Shown here piece by piece: positions 1 through 6,097 of a stretch of DNA of 18,423 nt. The translations under genes and the position numbers were made by a program. The DNA is taken from positions 1-18,423 of the forward strand of contig JBJHBY010000042.1 of assembly GCA_050485745.1 (NCBI GenBank), in the 5' to 3' direction. Numbering within the stretch: position 1 is the first letter of the stretch; each line of letters starts with the position of its first letter. The notes under the pieces are model-generated. The model had not been told where the DNA came from. It did no database searches and worked only from the letters and a program-made list of their open reading frames with translations. The DNA is from JBJHBY01 sp050485745. GTDB lineage: Bacteria > Pseudomonadota > Gammaproteobacteria > Pseudomonadales > CAMLJR01.

Positions 1-2
1 CC

Positions 3-887
3 CCGGAGGTGTTGATCATCAACGGCGGCGACGGCACCGCGGCGCACGTCTTCGGCGAGGTGCTGCGGCTGTGGGAGCCCGCGCGCAGGCCCCTGCTGAT
101 GCTGTTGCCCGGGGGCACCGCCAATATGACCGCGGGGGATGTCGGTGTGCGCGGCTCCCTGCCCGGGGCATTGCGACGCGTGAGGCGCTGGCTGGATCGG
201 GGCGGCAGCCTGCAGGGGCCGGGCGCCGGACAGCGCCTGCGGCGCCATGTGATGCGGGTGCGGGCCAGTGCTGACGGCGCGCCGCTGTACGGCATGTTCC
301 TGGGGGGCGGCACTATCATCCAGGGCACCGACTACGCCCACGCCGCCGTGCATGCCCGCGGCCTGGGCGGCGAACTCAGCCTGGGCTGGAGCCTGGCGCG
401 GACCCTGTGGGGCTTGCTGCGGCAGGATCCGGTATTCTGCCAGCCGGTGCCCCTGGGCCTGCAACTCGATGCCGGGGGCGCCAGCGCCACTGCTGCCACC
501 ATCACGACCGCCACCACCTCCTCCACCACAACCACGGACGTTGCCGCGATGCCCGCGGCGGTGCCGGCGCAGTTGTTTGCCGCCAGCACCCTGGAACGGC
601 TGTTTCTCGGTATCGATCCGTTCTGGGGCGAGGGCCCGGCGCCGCTGCGCCTGACCGTGGTACGGGTGGGTGCGCAGCGTTTTCTGCGCACCTTTCAGGC
701 TATTCTGCGCGGGCGCGGCGCCACCCGGGCCCGTGTCGAGGCCGGCTACGAAAGCTATCGCAGCCACAGCGCGGCGCTGTGGCTGGACGGCCGGCTCAAC
801 CTCGATGGCGAACTGCTCGATGTCTCCCTGGCCTCGGGGCCGGTGCACATCACGGCGGAAGGGCCGCTGGAGTTCATGCGCCTGTGA
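3..887 (+). CDS. Diacylglycerol kinase-family lipid kinase (5' partial)
   Basis: Probably phosphorylates a diacylglycerol-like lipid with ATP at the inner membrane. The frame is open to the window edge, so roughly the first 50-60 residues and the true start lie upstream; the GTG at 9 is internal. The NAD kinase/DAG kinase signature GGDGT is encoded at 24-38, followed by the second conserved loop PGGTAN near 108-125. The C-terminal part has the family's beta-sandwich pattern ending in LNLDGELLD. An odd low-complexity Ala/Thr-rich insertion (about 480-545) interrupts this second domain. It precedes a TAM41-like CDP-diacylglycerol synthase by 61 bp in the same direction, so its product phosphatidate could feed that enzyme. 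Substrate could instead be sphingosine-like or another lipid; the family assignment is firm, the substrate is not. Confidence 0.85.
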   Translation, partial: PEVLIINGGDGTAAHVFGEVLRLWEPARRPLLMLLPGGTANMTAGDVGVRGSLPGALRRVRRWLDRGGSLQGPGAGQRLRRHVMRVRASADGAPLYGMFLGGGTIIQGTDYAHAAVHARGLGGELSLGWSLARTLWGLLRQDPVFCQPVPLGLQLDAGGASATAATITTATTSSTTTTDVAAMPAAVPAQLFAASTLERLFLGIDPFWGEGPAPLRLTVVRVGAQRFLRTFQAILRGRGATRARVEAGYESYRSHSAALWLDGRLNLDGELLDVSLASGPVHITAEGPLEFMRL

Positions 888-948
888 GGACGCGAGAGCC
901 TTTGAGAGTGCGAGAACCAGAGCATGCGACTGATCAGGACGGTGCGGC

Positions 949-1926
949 GTGAACCCCTCGGCTGAGCAGCGGCAAACCGCGGCCGCTCCGGCCTACCCGG
1001 TGGTGCCCGGGCCGGAGCCCGCGACTTCCGCCGAACTCGCGGCCCTGCTCGCGGCCCTGCGGCAGCGCTTCGGCGCATCGCTGCAGGGCGTGATCCTGTA
1101 CGGCTCCTGCCTGCGCAGTGGCGACCTGCTGGACGGCCTGGTCGACCTCTATGTGCTGGTCGATGACTATCGTCACGCCTATACCCGCCGCCGCCTGCGC
1201 CTGGGCAATGCCCTGCTGCCGCCGAACGTGTTCTATCTGGAGGTTCCCGTCGCCGCGGCGCGGGTGCGCTGCAAGTATGCGGTGCTGTCCCTGGCGGATT
1301 TCGAGCGCGGCACCCGGCGCTGGTTCGAGTCCTATCTCTGGGGGCGTTTCGCGCAGCCGGTGAAGCCGGTGTTCGCGGCCAGCCCGGCAGTGGCCGCGCG
1401 CATCGATGCCGCCCTGCTGCGGGCGGTGGAGACCTTTCTGCGCCGCATCCTGCCGCTGTTGCCGGCACAGGGGCGGCTCGAGGACCTGTGGCAGCAGGCC
1501 CTGGCCCAGAGCTACGCCACCGAGCTGCGTGCCGAGCGCGCGGGGCGGGCCGCAGAGCTGAGCCTGCACGGCCGCGACTTTCTCCTCGCCGTGAGCACCG
1601 GCCTGGCGCCGCGACTGCGGGACTGCCTTGATCTGACACAGGAGGCCGGCTCGGGGGAGTGGTACTATAGCGCCCGCGTTTCCGGGGTGGCGCGCGGGCT
1701 GGCACCCTGGGCATGGCGCCTGCGGCGCGTCCAGGGCAAGTTGTTGTCGCTGCTGCGACTGCTCAAGGCGCTGTTTACCTTCGAGGGTGGGCTGGACTAC
1801 ATTGCCTGGAAACTGGAGCGGCACTCCGGCCAGGTGGTGGAGATTCCGGACAAGGTGCGCCGCCGGCCCCTGTTGCACATCTGGGGCCTGTGCTGGCGGC
1901 TGTACCGCCGTGGTGTGTTTCGCTGA
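949..1926 (+). CDS. TAM41/Mmp37-like phosphatidate cytidylyltransferase (CDP-DAG synthase)
   Basis: Likely makes CDP-diacylglycerol from phosphatidate and CTP. The 325-aa product, from a GTG start, has a nucleotidyltransferase-fold core: YGS at 51-53 and an acidic strand VDLYVLVDDY at 65-74. Then come the features I associate with mitochondrial TAM41: KYAVLS at 109-114, a Trp at 125, and GRFAQPVKP at 132-140. The usual YGSG is YGSC here. Family members are best known from mitochondria, where TAM41 makes CDP-DAG for cardiolipin; canonical bacterial CdsA is an unrelated polytopic protein. No membrane span is obvious, fitting a peripheral enzyme. The gene sits just after a lipid kinase, which supports a phosphatidate substrate. 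The fold and motif order are seen; the precise activity is inferred from the family and context. Confidence 0.7.
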   Translation: MNPSAEQRQTAAAPAYPVVPGPEPATSAELAALLAALRQRFGASLQGVILYGSCLRSGDLLDGLVDLYVLVDDYRHAYTRRRLRLGNALLPPNVFYLEVPVAAARVRCKYAVLSLADFERGTRRWFESYLWGRFAQPVKPVFAASPAVAARIDAALLRAVETFLRRILPLLPAQGRLEDLWQQALAQSYATELRAERAGRAAELSLHGRDFLLAVSTGLAPRLRDCLDLTQEAGSGEWYYSARVSGVARGLAPWAWRLRRVQGKLLSLLRLLKALFTFEGGLDYIAWKLERHSGQVVEIPDKVRRRPLLHIWGLCWRLYRRGVFR

Positions 1927-1930
1927 AGTA

Positions 1931-1954
1931 CCCGCCCGCGCATGGCGCGGCGGG
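1931..1954 (+). other. Intergenic GC-rich hairpin
   Basis: Five bases after the TAM41-like stop, CCCGC(C)CGCGC pairs with GCGCGGCGGG across an ATG loop: ten pairs with one bulged C. No T run follows, so it is not a classical intrinsic terminator. It may be an mRNA processing or stability element between the cytidylyltransferase and the glycosyltransferase. Confidence 0.4.
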
Positions 1955-1982
1955 TGCCGGATTGAGTCAAACGGGTGACGAG

Positions 1983-2930
1983 ATGAAGTACGGGGTATTC
2001 ATTCAGACCAACCACAAGCAGATCGTGGGCGCGATGGTCGCCGAGCACGCCCTGCGCCGCTATTCCACGCACAACGAGCAGTTCGATGTGCAGATCATGG
2101 ACACCCGCGACTACCCGTTCTTCGCCGCCCGCGAGGGGCAGGAGTACCTGCGCGACGGCGTGCAGCGCGTCTGGCTCAACGACGACCTGCAATCCTTCAC
2201 CCCGACCCGCTTTCTGCCGCCGCAACTGATGGGCTACGAGGGGCGCGCCGTGGTCATGGACCCGGACATCTTTGCCTGCACCGACATCTGGGAACTGCTC
2301 AACCGCGACATGCAGGGCAAGGCCATCCTGTGCCGTATGCGCTCCGGCCCCAAGGGGCTGATCGACCGCTGCTACGCCAGCAGCGTGATGCTGCTCGACT
2401 GCGGCAAGCTGACCCACTGGCGCGCGGAAGAGCAGTTCAACGCGATGTTTGACAGCGGCTTCGACTACCAGCCCTGGGTGTGCCTGAAGAACGAAGATCC
2501 GGAGAGCATCGGCTTCTTCGAAAAGGAGTGGAACGACTTCGACAGTTTTTCCGCCGCCACGAAGATGCTGCACAACACCCGGCGCAAGACCCAGCCCTGG
2601 AAGACCGGCCTGCCCACCGACTGGCGCCCCTCCGAGCGCTTCCGGCTGTTCCCGCCGGCGGCCTGGCTGCTGCGCGCGCGCCGTCACCTGTTCGGCGAAT
2701 ACGGCCTGCTGGGCAAGTACAAGGCGCACCCCGACCGCAACCAGGAGCAGTTCTTCTTCGGCCTGCTGAAGGAGTGCCTGGAACAGGGCAAGATCAGCGA
2801 GGACTTCCTGCGTGAGGAGATGGCGCGCAACCACGTGCGCCACGATGCCTTTGAGGTTCTCGCGCGCGTGCCCGCGCTGCCGCCCGCGCCGGCGCACCCG
2901 CTGTCGGCACTGGAGCGCAGGGCCGCCTGA
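1983..2930 (+). CDS. GT8-like (GT-A fold) glycosyltransferase
   Basis: Predicted cytosolic or membrane-associated glycosyltransferase using a nucleotide sugar. From ATG 1983 (GGGTGACGAG just upstream) it encodes 315 aa. The N-terminus has the beta-strand/loop character of a GT-A enzyme. The pattern FTPTRFLPPQLM followed by RAVVMDPDIFACTDIWEL resembles the GT8 metal-binding strand; DPD at 93-95 would be the DxD motif. A later SSVMLLDCGKL matches the acceptor-side strand seen in GT8 proteins. An earlier in-frame start at 1713 lies inside the preceding gene and gives a low-quality N-terminus, so I reject it. It follows the TAM41-like gene by 56 bp, likely in one operon with the lipid kinase. Sugar donor and acceptor are unknown; a lipid acceptor is only suggested by context. 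Confidence 0.6.
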   Translation: MKYGVFIQTNHKQIVGAMVAEHALRRYSTHNEQFDVQIMDTRDYPFFAAREGQEYLRDGVQRVWLNDDLQSFTPTRFLPPQLMGYEGRAVVMDPDIFACTDIWELLNRDMQGKAILCRMRSGPKGLIDRCYASSVMLLDCGKLTHWRAEEQFNAMFDSGFDYQPWVCLKNEDPESIGFFEKEWNDFDSFSAATKMLHNTRRKTQPWKTGLPTDWRPSERFRLFPPAAWLLRARRHLFGEYGLLGKYKAHPDRNQEQFFFGLLKECLEQGKISEDFLREEMARNHVRHDAFEVLARVPALPPAPAHPLSALERRAA

Positions 2931-2959
2931 GGCCAGGCCAAGCCGGCTCGCGGCGCGGG

Positions 2960-4111
2960 TCAGCCGCGGCCCGGCTCGAACAGCGCACGCACCCGGGCCG
3001 CGGCCCGGCCCACGTCATCCTGGCCCTCCGGGGTGGCCGCCATCCCCGGTTCACACCCCTCCCGAATGCAGCGTGGCGCATCCTCCAGCCACGCCGCCCG
3101 CCCCGAATCGACCAGCGCCTGCTGGATACGGCTCACGTCACGGCGCATGCGCAGCGGCGCCAGGCGCATCGCCAGATGGTGGCTGAGCGGCTTGTGCCGG
3201 TAGTTGTGACGCAGCCGCCACCAGGGTGTGGCGCCATCGCCCGGGTCGAACAGATACAGCGGGCGCCCCAGGGCAGCGGCCTCCGCCAGCATCGACATAC
3301 TCTCGCCGCTGACCACAAAGCGGTCCGCCAGGCCGAGCAGGGCCAGGTAGGGATTTTCCCCGGCGCCACTGGCGTGCCAGCTGTGGCGCTTGCGCGGCTC
3401 GCCCAGCGCCTGCCACAGGGCCTCGCTGGCGGCGAGGGGGGTGCGGCGGCTGTCGGTGACCAGCACGGAGCCGCCACACGGCTGCCGCATCGCTTGCACC
3501 AGGCGGCCCATGCGTGCCGCCTTGGCGGGGGTGAACACGAAGGGGCCGCTGTCGCCCCCCAGCAGCACCACCGTATAGGGGCGCGGCAGCGCCGCCAGTG
3601 ACGGCGCCAGGGCCAGCGCTGCATTCCGGGCCGCGTCCGCGCGCACGCGGTGCAGGGGCAGGGGGTTGCAGATCACGCTGCCGCCCTCCGGCAAAAAATA
3701 CTGCGGCGTCGACACCACCAGGTCATAGCGCTCCGGGTGTGCCCAGGGGCGGCCGATGTGCACCAGGCGGGTATGGGTTCCGCCCTGCCGGGCCGCCTGC
3801 CGGCGCAGCCATTGCGCCACCGGCTCGTTGCGGCGCCCGGCGCTGATCACCAGCTCCGGCCAGGGTGGCTGCAGGGGAGAGGAACGCTGCCGGTCGATGC
3901 CGGCCAGGGTGCTGCGCAGCAACAGGTGCGGCAGCAGCTCCCAGGCGCGGGCGTGGATATGCCGAACCTCAAAGGGCCAGCCCAGGGCCTCGGCCAGCGC
4001 CAGCACCTGGTTGTTGTCCCCCGCCTTCTGGCCGAGCAGCAGCCAGGTGCGCGGCCCCGCCTGCGACGGGCTGTGGGGCGGGTGTCCGGCGGGCGGAGCG
4101 GGGTTCTGCAT
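2960..4111 (-). CDS. ELM1-family (DUF1022/COG3660) protein
   Basis: The 383-aa product has the family's hallmark segments in order: WLLLGQKAGDNNQ at 23-35, an ISAGRRNEPVA strand, STPQYFLPEGG with ICNPLPLHRV, a VLLGGDSGPF strand, and VSGESMSMLAEA near the C-terminus. The architecture resembles two Rossmann-like halves of a GT-B glycosyltransferase. The eukaryotic namesake, plant ELM1, takes part in mitochondrial fission; the bacterial role is not established, and a glycosyltransferase-like function is the usual suspicion. It converges on the GT8-like gene (29-bp gap) and diverges from the sulfotransferase. The Pro-rich first 20 residues are probably unstructured, and the real start could lie slightly downstream. 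Family call is confident; biochemical function is not. Confidence 0.8.
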   Translation of the reverse strand: MQNPAPPAGHPPHSPSQAGPRTWLLLGQKAGDNNQVLALAEALGWPFEVRHIHARAWELLPHLLLRSTLAGIDRQRSSPLQPPWPELVISAGRRNEPVAQWLRRQAARQGGTHTRLVHIGRPWAHPERYDLVVSTPQYFLPEGGSVICNPLPLHRVRADAARNAALALAPSLAALPRPYTVVLLGGDSGPFVFTPAKAARMGRLVQAMRQPCGGSVLVTDSRRTPLAASEALWQALGEPRKRHSWHASGAGENPYLALLGLADRFVVSGESMSMLAEAAALGRPLYLFDPGDGATPWWRLRHNYRHKPLSHHLAMRLAPLRMRRDVSRIQQALVDSGRAAWLEDAPRCIREGCEPGMAATPEGQDDVGRAAARVRALFEPGRG

Positions 4112-4145
4112 GGCGGGCCTGGGCGTCCGGATGGGGCGGATTTCG

Positions 4146-4154
4146 TGCTATGAT
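4146..4154 (+). promoter_or_regulatory. Candidate extended -10 promoter for the sulfotransferase
   Basis: TGCTATGAT reads as an extended -10 (TGnTATnAT) with a good sigma-70 hexamer in an otherwise GC-rich divergent region. No convincing -35 is present 17 bp upstream, as is common for extended -10 promoters. Transcription from about 4161 would give a leader of roughly 190 nt before ATG 4348. That leader is GC-rich and contains GTGGCA-CC-TGCCAC (4178-4191) and other possible hairpins. Confidence 0.4.
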
Positions 4155-4347
4155 CCGCGGCTTTGTCGGCTGTCGGCGTGGCACCTGCCACTGCGCCGCG
4201 CCATGGTAGCGGTTGCCGGCCCCGGGCGGAACCTTCTGGCGGCCCGGGCCGCCTGTTCAGGCCCTGCCCGGGCCCGGCCGCCATGGCCTGGCGGGGGCGC
4301 CCGTGCCGCCGCGCCTTGGCCCTGTCATCGAGGATATCCTCTCGCCC

Positions 4348-5286
4348 ATGTTCGAACTGTCTCCGCGGGAAGCCCTGGCCCTGGCCGGCCGCCACCTGAC
4401 CCTCGCCCTGATGTTCTTCCTGCCGCGCAACCGGCGTATCGCCCTGGAGCGGCGCCTGCGTGGCAAGGAGGAATACCGCAAGCTGCAGTCCGCGGACTGG
4501 GTGCTGATGTCCTGGGGCAAGAGCGGCCGCACCTGGTTCCGCGTCATGCTGTCGCGCTGCTACCAGCTGCGCTACGGCCTGCCCGACAACCGCCTGCTCG
4601 AATTCGACAACCTGCACCGCGCCAACGCCGCGGTGCCCCGCGTGCTGTTCAGCCACAACAACTACATGCGCGACTACCTGCGCAACTGGAGCGACCTCGA
4701 ACACTTCCGCGGCAAGCGGGTAGTGCTGTTGGTGCGCGACCCCCGCGACGTGGCGGTGTCGCAGTTCTTCCAGTGGAAGTTCCGCATGCGCCCCGGCAAG
4801 AAACTGCTCAACGACTACCCGCCCCACGGCGCCGAGGTCGATGTCTACGACTTCGTCACCAACCCCGCCTGCGGCGTGCCGCGCATCGTCGATTACTTCA
4901 ACGGCTGGGCCCAGGCCATCGAGATGATGGGCGACAAGCTGCTCATCGTTCGCTACGAAGACATGCGCCAGGATCCGGCCGCGACCATGACCCGGGTGCT
5001 CGACTTCGTCGGCACCCCCTGCACTCCGGACGTGGTGGCGCAGGCCGTCGAATTCGCGGCCCTCGACAACATGAAAAAGCTGGAAGAGGACAAGAGCTTC
5101 CGCGGCAGCGGCCAGCGGGTCAAACCCGGCGACCGCAACAACCCGGACTCCTTCAAGGTCCGCCGCGGCAAGGTCGGCGGCTACCGCGACTACTTCAGCG
5201 ACGAGCAACTGGCCGTCATCGACCCGATGGTGGAACAACAGCTGGACCCTGTGTTCGGCTACCGCCCCCTGAACCCTGAACCCTGA
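4348..5286 (+). CDS. PAPS-dependent sulfotransferase
   Basis: Transfers sulfate from 3'-phosphoadenosine-5'-phosphosulfate to a hydroxyl of an unknown acceptor. Counting from ATG 4348 (312 aa), the 5'-phosphosulfate loop is SWGKSGRTW at 55-63. The likely catalytic His is H103 in FSHNN, the 3'-phosphate strand is RDPRDVAVS at 130-138, and the C-terminal RRGKVGGYRDYF at 272-283 matches the family's RKGxxGDWKNHF motif. The frame stays open upstream to a TTG at 4213, but that stretch is Pro/Gly-rich and unlike the family; GAGGAT at 4330-4335 could be the ribosome site. The last residues and TGA come from the CCCTGAA repeat array. The gene is divergent from the ELM1-family gene and near lipid genes, so a glycolipid or envelope glycan acceptor is plausible but unproven. 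Confidence 0.85.
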   Translation: MFELSPREALALAGRHLTLALMFFLPRNRRIALERRLRGKEEYRKLQSADWVLMSWGKSGRTWFRVMLSRCYQLRYGLPDNRLLEFDNLHRANAAVPRVLFSHNNYMRDYLRNWSDLEHFRGKRVVLLVRDPRDVAVSQFFQWKFRMRPGKKLLNDYPPHGAEVDVYDFVTNPACGVPRIVDYFNGWAQAIEMMGDKLLIVRYEDMRQDPAATMTRVLDFVGTPCTPDVVAQAVEFAALDNMKKLEEDKSFRGSGQRVKPGDRNNPDSFKVRRGKVGGYRDYFSDEQLAVIDPMVEQQLDPVFGYRPLNPEP

Positions 5287-5329
5287 ACCCTGAACCCTGA
5301 ACCCTGAACCCTGAACCCTGAACCCTGAA
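5267..5329 (+). repeat. Nine tandem CCCTGAA heptamers
   Basis: Nine perfect 7-bp units run without interruption. The first three encode the sulfotransferase C-terminus PLNPEP and its TGA; the rest are intergenic. The unit contains TGA and 7 is not a multiple of 3, so every reading frame meets a stop within 21 bp of array. Gain or loss of units beyond the third leaves the protein unchanged. Confidence 0.95.
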
Positions 5330-5342
5330 CCCGGCGTCCCCG

Positions 5343-5439
5343 ATCTCGCCCCAACCCGCAGGCTGGGTTAGCCGCAAAGCGGCGTAGGCGCCCGCATCTC
5401 GCCCCGCCCCGTAGGCTGGGTTAGCCGCAAAGCGGCGTA
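5343..5439 (+). repeat. 44-bp direct repeat, two copies
   Basis: A 44-bp block beginning ATCTCGCCCC and ending AGCCGCAAAGCGGCGTA occurs at 5343-5386 and 5396-5439, a 53-bp period. I count three mismatches, all in the middle. Each copy carries the 5' arm of the GCTGGGTTA palindrome; only the second keeps the closing arm. The intergenic stretch 5287-5594 holds these repeats and otherwise nothing I can assign; 5450-5590 is pyrimidine-rich with no credible gene. Confidence 0.85.
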
Positions 5440-5446
5440 ACCCAGC
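5415..5446 (+). repeat. REP-like palindrome GCTGGGTTA...TAACCCAGC (copy 1)
   Basis: GCTGGGTTAGCCGC and GCGGCgTAACCCAGC form a 14-bp stem with an AAA loop and one bulged G. The same 9-bp arms recur at 8112-8142, and one incomplete copy lies at 5362-5384. This GCTGGGTTA-type palindrome resembles dispersed intergenic repeats I associate with gammaproteobacteria. Confidence 0.8.
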
Positions 5447-5594
5447 GTCACCCCCTCAACCGCAGTATCCACGGCATCACTCACGCAGCGCCCACCTGCC
5501 AGCCACCCCTCAACCCCGCTCCCACCCCGCAGCAAATCATCGGCAACCAACCTTACAATACGGATACAGCGGCTCCATCCGTAAAAAGCACGGG

Positions 5595-5684
5595 TCTGCC
5601 GTCGTCACCTACAGAAAAGGAGCCATTCGGCTCATTTCTGTAAGGCGTTCTCGCAAACGAGAGGTAGAGCTGTATGAAAGCTGA
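5595..5684 (+). pseudogene. brnT: C-terminal remnant of a BrnT-type toxin gene
   Basis: Reading the frame that ends with TGA at 5682-5684 gives a tail containing TYRKGAIRLISVRRSRKR and ending REVELYES. This is the characteristic end of BrnT ribonuclease toxins (typically ..IRIISARRATKRE...YE). About 27 residues match, from near 5601. Upstream, in all three frames, I find no BrnT N-terminal part (family about 90 aa): the sequence runs into the repeat-rich region instead. The tail overlaps the antitoxin start by 11 bp, the normal brnT-brnA junction. Truncation is therefore by loss or replacement of the 5' two thirds. Confidence 0.65.
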
Positions 5685-5928
5685 AGATTTTGACAAAAAA
5701 TTTGATCAGGGCAAAAAAGACATCGTTGATGATCTTGATCTGTCCACGGCACGCCGCGCCAACCAGGAGCAGAAGCGGGTAAACGTCGACCTTCCCTCAT
5801 GGGTCGTCGAGTCGCTGGATCGTGAGGCAGCTCGTATTGGCGTCACTCGACAGTCCATCATCAAAGTTTGGCTGGTTGAGCGCCTGAGAGCTGAGTCGGC
5901 TAGCAGATCGCTGAATGGTGGCGTGTAG
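5674..5928 (+). CDS. brnA: CopG/BrnA-family antitoxin (orphan)
   Basis: An 84-aa ribbon-helix-helix protein. The N-terminal acidic part (residues 1-34) is the toxin-neutralising segment in this family. KRVNVDLPSWVVESL begins the RHH strand at about 34, and GVTRQSIIKVWLVERL (56-71) forms the second helix. ATG 5674 has GAGAGG upstream and overlaps the remnant toxin frame in the usual brnTA arrangement. BrnA normally binds its own promoter and BrnT; with BrnT reduced to a fragment, this copy is an orphan unless a partner lies elsewhere. It could protect against related toxins or act as a stand-alone regulator. Codon use and GC are less extreme than in flanking genes. Confidence 0.8.
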   Translation: MKAEDFDKKFDQGKKDIVDDLDLSTARRANQEQKRVNVDLPSWVVESLDREAARIGVTRQSIIKVWLVERLRAESASRSLNGGV

Positions 5929-6002
5929 GCGGCGCACATTGGCGGAGCGTTATGTGGCAGTCCTGGGCCGGGCGCAAGGAATCAATCGCTCACGATCATT
6001 TC

Positions 6003-6038
6003 AAGCGAGTTAAGCGGTTTAAGCGCTTAAAGCGCTTG
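6003..6038 (+). repeat. Four tandem 9-bp AAGCG units (iteron- or operator-like)
   Basis: Contiguous units AAGCGAGTT, AAGCGGTTT, AAGCGCTTA and AAGCGCTTG lie in the gap between brnA and the SeqA-like gene. The third and fourth contain the perfect palindrome AAGCGCTT. The array ends 59 bp before the SeqA-like GTG start. A regulator binding site or an iteron-type array are both possible; no Rep gene or DnaA box is seen nearby. Confidence 0.6.
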
Positions 6039-6097
6039 AGTCTATTGGTCCGCAGTGCTACTGTGTCCTCGTCGTGACCGCAATCGGAGAAAGCGCC

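Noticed and set aside
1797..2897. Minus-strand open frame opposite the GT8-like gene
   Set aside because: Shadow of the plus-strand gene, which has the DxD motif and good codon structure; the antisense product has no motifs.
3847..5238. Minus-strand open frame opposite the sulfotransferase
   Set aside because: No domain is seen; it is Val/Ala/Gly-rich and spans both the divergent promoter region and the real sulfotransferase gene.
5267..5446. Possible CRISPR array or telomere-like sequence
   Set aside because: The heptamers have no spacers and the 44-bp repeat occurs only twice with one short spacer; nothing suggests a chromosome end because genes continue on both sides.
5368..5550. Small 60-codon minus-strand frame in the repeat region
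   Set aside because: Most of it is translation of the palindromic repeats, with no ribosome site or recognisable product.
5450..5600. A complete BrnT toxin upstream of the antitoxin
   Set aside because: All three frames were read back from the conserved tail; none gives the N-terminal BrnT pattern, so only a remnant is annotated.
5929..6097. Plasmid or phage replication origin next to the SeqA-like gene
   Set aside because: The 9-bp units look iteron-like, but I see no DnaA box, clear AT-rich unwinding region, Rep, integrase or attachment site in the window.
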